A stretch of DNA of 64,000 nt from the NCBI RefSeq assembly GCF_900108875.1, contig NZ_FNYJ01000001.1, positions 310,001 through 374,000 of the forward strand, read 5' to 3'. Shown here in pieces: positions 27,298 through 35,686 of the stretch. The position numbers and the translations under genes are program-made. The notes below the pieces were generated by a model that did not search any database, had not been told where the DNA came from, and saw only the letters and a program-made list of their open reading frames with translations. This DNA is from Pseudomonas sp. NFR16 (lineage in GTDB: Bacteria; Pseudomonadota; Gammaproteobacteria; Pseudomonadales; Pseudomonadaceae). The number at the start of each line of letters is the position of its first letter. Positions within the stretch are counted from its first letter, which is position 1.

Positions 27298-28164
27298 TTA
27301 ACGGTTGCAGCGTTGCTCGGCGGTGACGTCAGCCGGTGGCAGCTCGTTTTCGGTGTAGCCGTACTTCTGCAGAATCTTCAGCAGCTCGCCAGAGGCGCGC
27401 AGTTTGGCCAGTTGCTCGTTGAACGCCTGGGTGAATTCCGGATCGTTCTTGGGCAGGCCGTAGGCGTGGTAATTCCAGGTCGGCTTGCCTTCAGCATCGG
27501 GAATCTGGTCGAACGGCAGCGCACGCTCAATGGCCGGGCTGTTGGCTTTCTTGACCAGGCTGATGATCTCCGCATCCGGGAAATACACCACGTCGACGCG
27601 ATCGGCCTGCAGCGCCGCGAGGGCTTCGGTGTCCTTGTCGAACAGCACGACGTTGCCGGTGGCAATGCCGCTGTCCTTGGCTTCCTGAACCTGATTGCTG
27701 CCGGGCTGGGTGGCCAGGCGCGCCTTGCCATTGGCGGCGACGTCTTTGAGGCTGTGCAGCTTGAGCGGGTTGCCGGCCTTGACGATGAAGGCGCCGCCGG
27801 AGCGGGTCACCGGGTTGGAGTAGCCGATCACCTTGCAGCGCGCCGGGTTGATGAACAGTCCGGCGCCAATCAGATCGAAGCGGCCTGCGGCGAGCCCCGG
27901 TACCAGCGAACCGAATTCGGTGATGGGCGTTTCCACCTTGGTGATCCCCAACTGCGAGAGGATTGCCTGGAGAATCTCGACGTTGGCGCCCACGGTCTTG
28001 CCATTGGTGTCGATGTACGCGTAGGGCTGCTCGTTGGCAATCCCGGCGGTCAGGCCATGAGTGCGACCTTTTTCCAGCAGACCGGCGCTGGCGGACGAGG
28101 CGAGGAGGGCGTTCAACAGCACGGCGGAGCCGATTAAAGCAGACGGCGATTTAAGGCCTTTCAT
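27298..28164 (-). CDS. Periplasmic substrate-binding protein, EhuB-like (ectoine/polar amino acid)
   Basis: 288 residues with a signal peptide ending in ASSASA (about residue 27). It is SBP family 3: IANEQPYAYIDTNGKTVGANVEI near 42-65, then TEFGSLVPGLAAGRFDLIGAGLFINPARC near 80-110. The FGSLVPGL..GRFDLI..G block followed by the ERC/ARC segment resembles EhuB ectoine-binding proteins. It precedes the two permeases and the ATPase on the same strand and supplies their ligand specificity. Ectoine itself is an inference; another amino acid is possible. Confidence 0.85.
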   Translation of the reverse strand: MKGLKSPSALIGSAVLLNALLASSASAGLLEKGRTHGLTAGIANEQPYAYIDTNGKTVGANVEILQAILSQLGITKVETPITEFGSLVPGLAAGRFDLIGAGLFINPARCKVIGYSNPVTRSGGAFIVKAGNPLKLHSLKDVAANGKARLATQPGSNQVQEAKDSGIATGNVVLFDKDTEALAALQADRVDVVYFPDAEIISLVKKANSPAIERALPFDQIPDAEGKPTWNYHAYGLPKNDPEFTQAFNEQLAKLRASGELLKILQKYGYTENELPPADVTAEQRCNR

Positions 28165-28216
28165 GGGAATGCTCGAAGTCAGAGGCTGAGGTAAGGGTAG
28201 GGGGTCGATGCCAGGT

Positions 28217-29203
28217 TCAGGGTTTCCAGATGCCGACGTCCTTGGCGTCCACTGCCTTGGGCAGCAGGCCTGCGGCGAAGAACGCGTCGGCGATCTTCTG
28301 CTGTTCGCCCAACTGGTCCGCTTTCACAGGCTCCACCTGATAACTGCGGTGGGCGTTGGCGGCTTCCACGGTTTGCACATCAAGGTTGCCCCACAGTGGG
28401 CCGAGCACTTGAGCGGCGTCGCGCGGGTTTTTCTTGATCCAGTTGCCCGCTTCCTGAAGCTGCTGATACACAAGCTTGAGCACCTCAGCATGCGCCGTCG
28501 CGTAGGCGGTGCTGGTCAGGTAATAGCGTTTGTAACTGGCAAGGCCGGCGCCATCGGCGAGGGTTCGGGTCGGCAACTGGCGCTGAACGCTGGTGAGGAA
28601 GGGCTCCCACGTCACCCACGCGTCGACCTTGCCGTTCTCGAAGGCAGCGCGGCCGTCGGCAGGGGTGAGGTACGCCGGCTGAATGTCGGCGAAGGTCAGT
28701 CCGGCCTTGTTCAGCGCGGCGATCAGCAGGTAGTGCGTGCCGGCAGCCTTGGTCACCGCGACCTTCTTGCCCTTGAGGTCCGACAGCTGCTGAATGGGCG
28801 AATCCTTGGACACCACGATCGCTTGCGCACTGGGCGACGGTGATTCTTCTGCGAAATAGGTCAGTTTGGCCTGCGCGGCCTGGGCAAAGATCGGCACGGT
28901 GTCGGCGACATCGGCGCTGATGTCGACATTGCCGATGTTCAGCGCTTCCAGCAGCGGCAGACCGCTGGGGAACTCATGCCAGCTGATGTCGATGTTGTCC
29001 TTGGCGAGGGCTTTTTCCAGCGTGCCCTGAGCTTTGAGCAGAGTGATCAGGGTCGACGATTTCTGGTAGCCGATGCGCACGGTTTCCTGCGCCCGCGCCG
29101 GGAGGGGCAGTGCAGAGGCCAGTGTAAAGACCAGGGCAATCGCCAGGCCTGCGAGCAACGGACGACGAAGCATCGATGAGGAGCGGTCAGGTGCGAGGTG
29201 CAT
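28217..29203 (-). CDS. Aliphatic sulfonate/nitrate-type ABC substrate-binding protein
   Basis: About 328 residues if started at ATG 29203 (MHLAPDRSSS); starts at 29254 and 29173 are also possible, and none has a strong ribosome site. A signal peptide ends near PARAQ. The mature protein reads ETVRIGYQKSSTLITLLKAQGTLE, then ISWHEFPSGLPLLEALNIGNVDI, as in SsuA-like proteins that bind alkanesulfonates or taurine-like compounds. No matching permease or ATPase is adjacent, so it may work with a transporter elsewhere. It lies just upstream of the EhuB-like gene on the same strand. Confidence 0.85.
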   Translation of the reverse strand: MHLAPDRSSSMLRRPLLAGLAIALVFTLASALPLPARAQETVRIGYQKSSTLITLLKAQGTLEKALAKDNIDISWHEFPSGLPLLEALNIGNVDISADVADTVPIFAQAAQAKLTYFAEESPSPSAQAIVVSKDSPIQQLSDLKGKKVAVTKAAGTHYLLIAALNKAGLTFADIQPAYLTPADGRAAFENGKVDAWVTWEPFLTSVQRQLPTRTLADGAGLASYKRYYLTSTAYATAHAEVLKLVYQQLQEAGNWIKKNPRDAAQVLGPLWGNLDVQTVEAANAHRSYQVEPVKADQLGEQQKIADAFFAAGLLPKAVDAKDVGIWKP

Positions 29204-29320
29204 GGTTGAACTCACAATCGGTTGATGGCTGGCTGGCGGTAAGCCATCGATCATAGAGTTCTAAAAAATATTCTTTAAATACCTTATGGCTATTAGCTTA
29301 TGCAGGCTTGTACAGGTTGG

Positions 29321-29630
29321 CTGACGCACCGACCTCTTCCCGGCTAAAGCCGGTCCTGCAGACGCTGCAAGTGTGTGGTCGGACCGGCTCCGGGCATTCC
29401 CAAATTCCGGCAGGCACAGTCCCTGTAGGAGCGCGCTTGCCCGCGAAGGCTGAGTTCCAGACGCTGCATATCCAACTGATGCTCCGACCTCTTCCCGGCT
29501 AAAGCCGGTCCTGCAGACGCTGCAAGTTTGTCGCAGGACCGGCCCTGGGCATTCCCGAATTCCGGCAGGCACGATCCCTGTAGGAGCGCGCTTGCCCGCG
29601 AAGGCAGAGCCAGGGATGGGCGATCACGTC
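29321..29630. repeat. 155-bp tandem duplication containing REP elements
   Basis: Two direct copies with a 155-bp period (about 29321-29475 and 29476-29630) and a few mismatches. Each holds the palindromic CTTCCCGGCTAAAGCCGG motif, CCGGCAGGCAC, and the Pseudomonas REP core TGTAGGAGCGCGCTTGCC. No coding frame fits. It occupies most of the gap between the sulfonate-binding protein and the hydrolase gene. The remaining bases (29204-29320) show only an AT-rich patch. Confidence 0.9.
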
Positions 29631-29666
29631 ATGCGTGCTCGCCTTTTCTGAGCCCAGGCAGGGCGC

Positions 29667-30308
29667 TTACTTTTCGGCGACTTCGTTGGCCTTTTCAGGA
29701 TTGAAGCCGTCGAAACTGTCGAACACACCCATGAAGCCCGAAACAGTGGCTTCACGCGCCCAGTCGCGCTGCAGCTCGCAGTACATCTGCACGCGGCTGA
29801 TCAACTTCACCCCCGCTTGCTCCATGCGACGCAGCGCCGCCTCGTGCGCGGCGACCGACGTACCGCCCACCGCGTCCACTGGCACATAGACTTCGTAGCC
29901 TTCCTGAATCGCATCCAGGGCAGGGAAGGTCAGACACGCCTCTGTCCACAGCGCGGTGATGATCAGCTTGCGCCGGCCGAGCGCCTTGACCGCCTGCTTG
30001 AATTCGGTGTCTTCCCAGCTGTTGATCGAGGTGCGATCGTACGTCGGCAAATGCCCCAGCACGTCTTGCAGCTCCTGAATCGGCGGCTTGTTGCGGCCGG
30101 TCTGGACGTTGACCGTGGAGTGGATGATAGGGAGGTTGTAGTTCAGCGCGGCCTTGGCGACGCTGGTGATATTGAAGACCAGCTCCTGGCGCGACATCGA
30201 ACGGATCGATGAGACCTGGATCGGCTGGTAATCGATGATGATCAACGCCGAGTTGTCGGGCGACAACAGCTGATCGGTGACGGGATTACGGAGAGTTTCG
30301 CTCGCCAT
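29667..30308 (-). CDS. Isochorismatase-family cysteine hydrolase
   Basis: 213 residues from the ATG at 30308, which has an AAGGATC site; the open frame runs much further upstream without support. Catalytic triad candidates are visible: Asp in SALIIIDYQPIQ near residue 25, a Lys in the FKQAV..GRRKLIITALWTEAC block, and the nucleophile Cys in ALWTEACLTF. It is like YcaC-type hydrolases, whose substrates are often unknown. The divergent LysR gene is the probable regulator. Confidence 0.9.
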   Translation of the reverse strand: MASETLRNPVTDQLLSPDNSALIIIDYQPIQVSSIRSMSRQELVFNITSVAKAALNYNLPIIHSTVNVQTGRNKPPIQELQDVLGHLPTYDRTSINSWEDTEFKQAVKALGRRKLIITALWTEACLTFPALDAIQEGYEVYVPVDAVGGTSVAAHEAALRRMEQAGVKLISRVQMYCELQRDWAREATVSGFMGVFDSFDGFNPEKANEVAEK

Positions 30309-30532
30309 TACGAGATCCTTTTTTGTGGTTGTGATGCACGCTTGCGCGGCACTTGGATGGGGCTCTTCCCTGGGCGAAGGTCGCTCGTCAGCGCTGCGGC
30401 CAATGGCGACCAGACATTGCGGGTCTGGCGTTACCGGCGACCTCGCTTGAGGAACAACATTGTGCTGTTGCTCCACATGCTCCGGTAGTAGCATTCCGAG
30501 GCAAGCTGTGTTGCCAAAAGGGGAACAGTGAT

Positions 30533-31441
30533 TTGGATATCGAAGAGCTTCGCACGTTTGTAGAGGTGGCCGATGCGGGGGGCGTTTCGCCTGCTGCGCT
30601 TCGGCTGGGTGTCGCCAAGTCAATCGTCAGTCGCAGGCTGGCCAGACTGGAAACCGAGCTGGGCGTGCAGCTGCTTGCCCGCTCTACGCGCAAAACCGCG
30701 CTGACTGAAGCCGGCTCGACGTTTCGGGATTACGCGGCGCGTGTCTGCGCCGAAATGGACGTCGCCAGAGAAGCGATTTTGCCGACCGGTGCCTTGCGTG
30801 GCCGCCTGCGTGTTGCGGCGCCGCTTTCTTTTGGCCCGACCCATTTCGCGCCGTTGCTGGCGGAATTGGCCCGGCGTCATCCCGAGCTGCATGTCCAGAC
30901 CTGCTACAGCGACCGCTTCGTCGACCTCATCGCCGAGGGCTACGACTGCGCGATCCGGGTGGGCTACTTGCAGGATTCCAACCTGATGGCGCGCTGCATC
31001 GGGCCGATCAACACCCGGCTGGTCGCGAGTCCGCGCTACGTCCAGACTCACGGTGCGCCGCAGTCGCCGGACGAACTCATCGCCCATGAAGCGCTGATGA
31101 AGGGCACCGAAGCCTGGCAATTCATGGACGGCAACAAGGTGATTTCGGTTCGCCCGCAAGGGCGGTTCAAGGCCGACAGTGGTGTGGCCCTGGTCGCCGC
31201 GGCGGTGGCGGGGCTGGGCGTTGCCTACCTGCCCGATTGCCTGACTTACGACGGCATTGCATCAGGCACTCTGGTGCCGATCATGACGGCCTATCCGCCG
31301 CCGCCTGCGGGTGCGTACGTCGTGCGCCCACCGGGCCAGCATCCGGCACAGAAGATTCGCGTGCTGACTGAACTGTTGATCGAATACTTCGGAGAGTCGC
31401 CGCACTTTGCCGCGGATCTGGCTGCCGGGCCCGAGCGTTAA
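30533..31441 (+). CDS. LysR-family transcriptional regulator
   Basis: 302 residues from a TTG start at 30533, supported by an AAGGGG site about seven bases upstream and by homology-like onset at DIEELRTFVEVADAGG; the frame upstream to 30353 is not protein-like. The helix-turn-helix reads GVSPAALRLGVAKSIVSRRLARLE, followed by a PBP-like effector domain of the LTTR group with FGPTHFAPLLAEL. Divergent from the isochorismatase gene across about 220 bp, and therefore likely its regulator. Confidence 0.88.
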   Translation: MDIEELRTFVEVADAGGVSPAALRLGVAKSIVSRRLARLETELGVQLLARSTRKTALTEAGSTFRDYAARVCAEMDVAREAILPTGALRGRLRVAAPLSFGPTHFAPLLAELARRHPELHVQTCYSDRFVDLIAEGYDCAIRVGYLQDSNLMARCIGPINTRLVASPRYVQTHGAPQSPDELIAHEALMKGTEAWQFMDGNKVISVRPQGRFKADSGVALVAAAVAGLGVAYLPDCLTYDGIASGTLVPIMTAYPPPPAGAYVVRPPGQHPAQKIRVLTELLIEYFGESPHFAADLAAGPER

Positions 31442-31477
31442 AGAGGACTGTCGGCGAGGGGTGAAGGGCAGAAGCAA

Positions 31478-31511
31478 CGAACGGCCTGGCGGTGAGCGAC
31501 AGGCCGTTCGG
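31478..31511. terminator. Hairpin between convergent genes
   Basis: A 10-bp perfect inverted repeat (CGAACGGCCT / AGGCCGTTCG) with a 13-base loop lies between the LysR gene (plus strand) and the small membrane peptide gene (minus strand). It could stop transcription from both sides. Neither flank has a good T run, so this is tentative. Confidence 0.45.
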
Positions 31512-31539
31512 GTCACAAGGGATTGTTTGATGCCCGATA

Positions 31540-31626
31540 TCAGAACAGCAGCTTGAACACTGCGATGACGACGATCAGGCCGATCAGGAAAATGATGCCA
31601 ACGGTACCGCCCAGAAACTTCAGCAT
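31540..31626 (-). CDS. 28-residue single-helix membrane peptide
   Basis: A small gene on the minus strand: ATG at 31626, TGA at 31540-31542. The peptide begins MLKFLGGTVGIIF, continues with LIGLIVVIAVF and ends KLLF. It has two lysines at the ends and an uninterrupted hydrophobic stretch of about 20 residues, so it should span the inner membrane. Codon use is fully genomic (third positions mainly G/C). I recall similar peptides in other pseudomonads but no function. It faces a purine-rich (GAGTAAG) leader. Confidence 0.65.
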   Translation of the reverse strand: MLKFLGGTVGIIFLIGLIVVIAVFKLLF

Positions 31627-31763
31627 AAAACTTACTCGCGACAAATGGATTCATAATGCTTGACCGTCCGGGCCGCCGCTTGGTTCGGTTTTTTTCCATT
31701 CTCCATGCCCGTCCTGAGCGCCACATCGCGTCGGGCTTTAATCTCTTGATCAAGGCGTAAACC

Positions 31764-32231
31764 ATGCAGCGACTGATTTTTCTGGCAGGGATGTTGTTAG
31801 GCACGCAAGCGATGGCCAATGGCGCCATTGAACCGGTGGTGAAGTGGACCCTTCTCGATCAGAACGACAAGGCCTATACGCTGGACAGCCAGGCGCACGT
31901 GCTGCTCGTGGCGCGGAGCATGTCGGCGGCCAAGCTCGTCAATGCCGCCGTCGGCGACGCCCCTCAGGGATACCTCGAAGAGCGGGGTGTGGTTTACGTG
32001 GCGGATATCGAGATGATGCCTTCGCTGGTCAAGATGGTCGCGGTGCCGGCGATGCGCTCGGCCAAATACCGGATTCTGCTCGACCGCGACGGCAGGGTCG
32101 CGCGGCAGTACAACGGCGACAGGGACTCGGTTCAGTGGCTGACCTTGCAAGACGGCGCCGTTGTGCAGGAAAAGCGCTTCACTGACGGCGCAGCGCTCAA
32201 ACAGGCGGTCGCGCAGCAGGCACAGCCCTGA
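31764..32231 (+). CDS. Small periplasmic protein, possibly thioredoxin-like fold
   Basis: 155 residues with a signal peptide (MQRLIFLAGMLLGTQAMA). The mature part reads VKWTLLDQNDKAYTLDSQAHVLLVARSMSAAKLVNAA and later YRILLDRDGRVARQY, which looks like the strand order of a redoxin fold, but it lacks a CxxC pair. Function is not recognised. Convergent with crtE, whose stop is at 32232, directly adjacent. Confidence 0.7.
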   Translation: MQRLIFLAGMLLGTQAMANGAIEPVVKWTLLDQNDKAYTLDSQAHVLLVARSMSAAKLVNAAVGDAPQGYLEERGVVYVADIEMMPSLVKMVAVPAMRSAKYRILLDRDGRVARQYNGDRDSVQWLTLQDGAVVQEKRFTDGAALKQAVAQQAQP

Positions 32232-33137
32232 TCAGGCACCGACCGCCGCGCGCTCGAAGATCGTCTTCATGTAGCCGGAGATCATCGTTGAATCACCGAA
32301 GATCTCCCGCAGGCTGAGCTCGGCGTTGACCAGATGCAAGTGCAGCTGCTCCTGAACCCGGGCTTCGCCATACAGGGAAACGAACGTGCTTTTGCCCGCG
32401 TCCTTACCCTGATCCTTGTCGCTGTCGGGGCAGCTGTCTCGCAGATCGTCATACATCTGAAACGCCTGCCCCAGTTCCACGGCAAACACCTGCAACTGCG
32501 GCCTGACGCTTTCGGCTGCGTTGCTGATCAGCCAGGCCATGTCAACGATGGCGCCAAACAGAACGCCGGTCTTGAGGTTATTGGTCACGGCAATCTCCTC
32601 GGGACTGCGCGGGTGCTGACCGTCGCGCAGGTCCTGAAACTGACCGCGCACCAGGCCTTGCATACCGACGGCATTGGCGGCCAGTTCGACCAGCTGGGTC
32701 CGGGTCGCTGGCGCCAGATCGCTGATCGAGGCGATCACCCCGAATGCGCGGCTCAACAGTGCCACGGCGGTGAGGATCGCAACGTCTTCGCCGAACTTCA
32801 GATGCACCGTGGGCCGGCCGCGCCTGAGGGCGGCGTTGTCCATGCACGGCATGTCGTCGAGCACCAGCGACGCTGCGTGGATCATCTCCACCGCGCAGCC
32901 CAGGTCCAGCCCCGAAGTGCCTTCATGGCCCAGACCCTCGGCCGCGAGCATCAACAGAATAGGGCGCATGCGTTTGCCCGGCGCCAACGTACACTCACGC
33001 ATGGCCAGGGCAACCAGATCGCGTTCATTGCCACTCTCCGGCAGCAACTCATCGAGTCGCTTCTCGATGGATGCACGTACGTGAGAGAGACGCTCAGTGA
33101 AGCTGTGATCAAGGGAAGCGTCTGTGTCGATGGTCAT
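32232..33137 (-). CDS. crtE: Geranylgeranyl diphosphate synthase
   Basis: 301 residues from ATG 33137, with a GAGGTG site nine bases upstream; the longer frame starts with a GTG inside that site. It condenses IPP with allylic diphosphates to GGPP, the first committed precursor of the carotenoids made by the cluster. The two Asp-rich motifs are DDMPCMD (94-100) and DDLRD (229-233). The first motif has the two extra residues typical of bacterial short-chain synthases. The gene faces away from idi across a 222-bp control region, unlike the Pantoea order in which crtE leads the operon. Confidence 0.95.
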   Translation of the reverse strand: MTIDTDASLDHSFTERLSHVRASIEKRLDELLPESGNERDLVALAMRECTLAPGKRMRPILLMLAAEGLGHEGTSGLDLGCAVEMIHAASLVLDDMPCMDNAALRRGRPTVHLKFGEDVAILTAVALLSRAFGVIASISDLAPATRTQLVELAANAVGMQGLVRGQFQDLRDGQHPRSPEEIAVTNNLKTGVLFGAIVDMAWLISNAAESVRPQLQVFAVELGQAFQMYDDLRDSCPDSDKDQGKDAGKSTFVSLYGEARVQEQLHLHLVNAELSLREIFGDSTMISGYMKTIFERAAVGA

Positions 33138-33260
33138 CGGGAGGTGCACCTCAGCCTGTGGCGATTGAACGTAGCGATTGAACGGCGCTACCGGATCCTT
33201 TGACCTGCAGCCTGAAATACGCGGAACGACTCAACGTTCCAGCTGCCTGAGTCTGGGTAA

Positions 33261-33303
33261 AACTTGTACAAAATATGCGTCGATTGGCATTCTTGTACAA
33301 GTT
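33261..33303. promoter_or_regulatory. TGTACA inverted-repeat operator in the crtE-idi control region
   Basis: AACTTGTACAA at 33261-33271 and its exact reverse complement TTGTACAAGTT at 33293-33303, with 21 bp between. Each also contains the self-complementary TTGTACAA. On the minus strand a promoter-like TTGTAC (33300-33295), a 17-bp spacer and CATATT (33277-33272) overlap both arms. CarH/LitR-type MerR light regulators are known to bind repeats containing TNTACA near carotenoid promoters, so this is a plausible operator for such a protein. No regulator gene is in the window. Confidence 0.65.
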
Positions 33304-33359
33304 CCGTCAGCTAAATGACCACGCCGGGTGCAAAATGATTCAAGAATGTGGGGCTTGTG

Positions 33360-34415
33360 ATGAGTGACAGCGATCTGAGTCGACGCAAAGACGATCATCT
33401 GAACATCGTCCTGGACCGCCGTGCAAGCGGTCACGGAGCAAGTACCGGCTTTGACGCCTGGCAATTCGAACACTGTGCGCTGCCTGAACTGGATCTGGCT
33501 GCAATCGATCTGCGCAGTGCGCTGGCGGGCAGGCCACTCAAGGCGCCGCTGCTGATCAGTTCGATGACCGGCGGGGCGCAGCGGTCGACCGCCATCAACC
33601 GTCATCTGGCCGAAGCGGCGCAGGCGCTGGGCATTGCCATGGGCGTCGGTTCGCAGCGCGTCGGTCTCAGAAGCGGCAACGATCAGGGGCTGACCCGCGA
33701 ACTGCGGCGCCTGGCACCAGACGTTCCGCTGCTGGGCAATATCGGCGCTGCGCAATTGCTGGAGCGCGACGGGCTCGATCTCGCACGCCGCTCGGTCGAC
33801 ACACTGCAGGCGGACGCGCTGATCATTCATCTCAATCCGCTGCAGGAAGCGGTGCAGACCGAGGGTGACCGGAACTGGTGTGGCGCGCTGGAGGCGATTG
33901 GCCGCACCGTTGAAACCGTCGGTGTACCAGTGATCGTCAAGGAAGTCGGCGCGGGGATCTCCGCTGCGGTGGCCCAATCCCTGGCCAGTGTCGGCGTGCA
34001 GGTCATCGATGTCGCCGGCATGGGCGGCACCAGTTGGGCGGCGGTCGAGGCCGAACGGGCGGTGTTGCCCGCCGACCGCGCGGTGGCGGCGGCCTTTACT
34101 CATTGGGGCATTCCCACGGCCACCAGCCTGCGCAGCGTACGCGAGGCGCTGCCGGGGATGACGCTGATCGCCTCCGGCGGCATCCGCGATGGCGTCGACG
34201 CGGCCAAGGCGATCTGTCTGGGCGCCGATCTGGTTGGCCAGGCGGCGGGCGTATTGCGCGATGCGACGCTGTCGACCGAGGCGGTGATCGAGCATTTCGA
34301 CATCGTCATCCGGCAGTTGCGGATTGCCTGCTTTTGCACCGGGTCGGCGGATCTGACGGCGCTTCGCAACGCGCGCCTGTTGCCACGCGAGCCATGGCGC
34401 ATGACGCCTCCATGA
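33360..34415 (+). CDS. fni: Type 2 isopentenyl-diphosphate delta-isomerase (FMN-dependent)
   Basis: 351 residues from ATG 33360, with a GGGG site upstream; an ATG at 33348 is in frame but has poorer spacing. It interconverts IPP and DMAPP to feed CrtE. N-terminal [11 protein letters not shown], the SSMTGG motif near residues 65-70, GNIGAAQL, and the glycine-rich flavin-phosphate region ASGGIRDG are all visible. The stop overlaps the crtX start (ATGA), so translation of the operon is coupled from here on. Confidence 0.95.
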   Translation: MSDSDLSRRKDDHLNIVLDRRASGHGASTGFDAWQFEHCALPELDLAAIDLRSALAGRPLKAPLLISSMTGGAQRSTAINRHLAEAAQALGIAMGVGSQRVGLRSGNDQGLTRELRRLAPDVPLLGNIGAAQLLERDGLDLARRSVDTLQADALIIHLNPLQEAVQTEGDRNWCGALEAIGRTVETVGVPVIVKEVGAGISAAVAQSLASVGVQVIDVAGMGGTSWAAVEAERAVLPADRAVAAAFTHWGIPTATSLRSVREALPGMTLIASGGIRDGVDAAKAICLGADLVGQAAGVLRDATLSTEAVIEHFDIVIRQLRIACFCTGSADLTALRNARLLPREPWRMTPP

Positions 34416-35686
34416 GCCACTTTGGCGTGGTGGCACCCGCGTTCTACAGTCATTTCCAGACCTTTCAGGCGTTGGCGTCAGCCCTCATCGATCGTGGCCA
34501 TCGCGTCACGTTCTTTCAGCAGGCCGATACCCGCCGCTGGCTGGCGGACCCGCGCATCGCGTTCCATTCGCTGGGCGCGACCAGCCATCCGCCGGCAAGC
34601 CTTGGGCCGACATTGCAACGCGCCGCGGCATCCAATAACCCGTTGCGCCTGCGCGGGGTGATCCGCGACCTGTGCAACAGCACCCGCATGCTGTGCGCCG
34701 AGCTGCCCGACGCCTTGCGCGAACGGGGTGTCGATGCATTGCTGTGCGACCAGATGGAAGCCGCCGGTGGCCTGGTTGCTGAGGCGCTGGCGTTGCCGTT
34801 CATCTCGGTGGCCTCCGCGCTGCCCATCAACCGCGAGCCACAGATTCCGTTGGCGGTGATGCCGTTCGCCTATGCCGAGGACGAGCGCAGCAGGCGCATG
34901 TACGAAGGCAGCGAGCGGGTTTATGACTGGCTGATGCGACCGCTGAGCCGCGTCATCGGTGACGCCTGCCGACAGCTGTCCATCGAGCCGCGCAGCGGGC
35001 TTCATGAGTGCCTGTCGCCGTACGCGCAGATCAGCCAGACCTTTGACGGCTTCGATTTCCCGCGAACCCGTTTGCCGGTCACCTTCCATGCCGTCGGGCC
35101 GTTGCGCACGCCGGGGCAGCACGCGGCAGGCGAATGGAACATCGATCCCGACCGGCCATTCGTGTTCGCCAGCCTGGGCACGCTTCAGGGCGGGCGCATG
35201 GGCATGTTCACTCAGATCGCCAAAGCCTGTGCGCGACTCGACGCCCAGTTATTGATCGCCCACTGCGGTGGCCTCGGCCCGGCGCAGGAACAGCAGCTCA
35301 AGCGGATCGGGGCGACATGGGTCACCGATTTCGCTCCACAGCAATGGGCGCTGGAGAAAGCCAGCGTGGCCGTGACCCACGGAGGCCTGAACACGGTGAT
35401 GGATGCAATCAAGGCACGCACGCCCATGCTGGTGATGCCCATCGGCTTCGATCAGCCCGGCGTTGCATCGCGGGTGGCTTACGCGGGCGCCGGGCTGCAG
35501 TTGGGCCGTCGCGCGCGCGCGGGCACGATTCACGAGGCGCTGAGGCGCCTGCTGGACCATCCTCCTGAGCCGCTGCAGCGTCTGGCGGCAGAACTGGATC
35601 GGGCCGGCGGCACCGCGCGCGCCGCTGACATCGTCGAGTCGGTGATCCGCAGCGTCGCGCCGGCAGCGGCGCGGGAGACTCCATGA
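34412..35686 (+). CDS. crtX: Zeaxanthin glucosyltransferase
   Basis: 424 residues from ATG 34412, overlapping the fni stop. It is a GT1-family UDP-glucose transferase that adds glucose to zeaxanthin hydroxyls. N-terminal [22 protein letters not shown] binds the acceptor. The C-terminal donor block includes [33 protein letters not shown] and [13 protein letters not shown]. Its presence shows that the end product is a glycosylated xanthophyll. The stop overlaps the crtY start. Confidence 0.94.
   Translation: MSHFGVVAPAFYSHFQTFQALASALIDRGHRVTFFQQADTRRWLADPRIAFHSLGATSHPPASLGPTLQRAAASNNPLRLRGVIRDLCNSTRMLCAELPDALRERGVDALLCDQMEAAGGLVAEALALPFISVASALPINREPQIPLAVMPFAYAEDERSRRMYEGSERVYDWLMRPLSRVIGDACRQLSIEPRSGLHECLSPYAQISQTFDGFDFPRTRLPVTFHAVGPLRTPGQHAAGEWNIDPDRPFVFASLGTLQGGRMGMFTQIAKACARLDAQLLIAHCGGLGPAQEQQLKRIGATWVTDFAPQQWALEKASVAVTHGGLNTVMDAIKARTPMLVMPIGFDQPGVASRVAYAGAGLQLGRRARAGTIHEALRRLLDHPPEPLQRLAAELDRAGGTARAADIVESVIRSVAPAAARETP

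Noticed and set aside
29321..29630. CRISPR array
   Set aside because: Only two repeat copies with a 155-bp period and REP-type palindromes. No short regular repeats with unique spacers and no cas genes.
30308..30623. N-terminal extension of the isochorismatase-family gene
   Set aside because: The extension is low-complexity and runs into the divergent LysR gene. The ATG at 30308 has a good ribosome site and matches the family length.
34034..34411. Upstream extension of the crtX reading frame
   Set aside because: It lies inside idi in another frame. The ATG at 34412 overlaps the idi stop and begins the conserved GT1 N-terminus.
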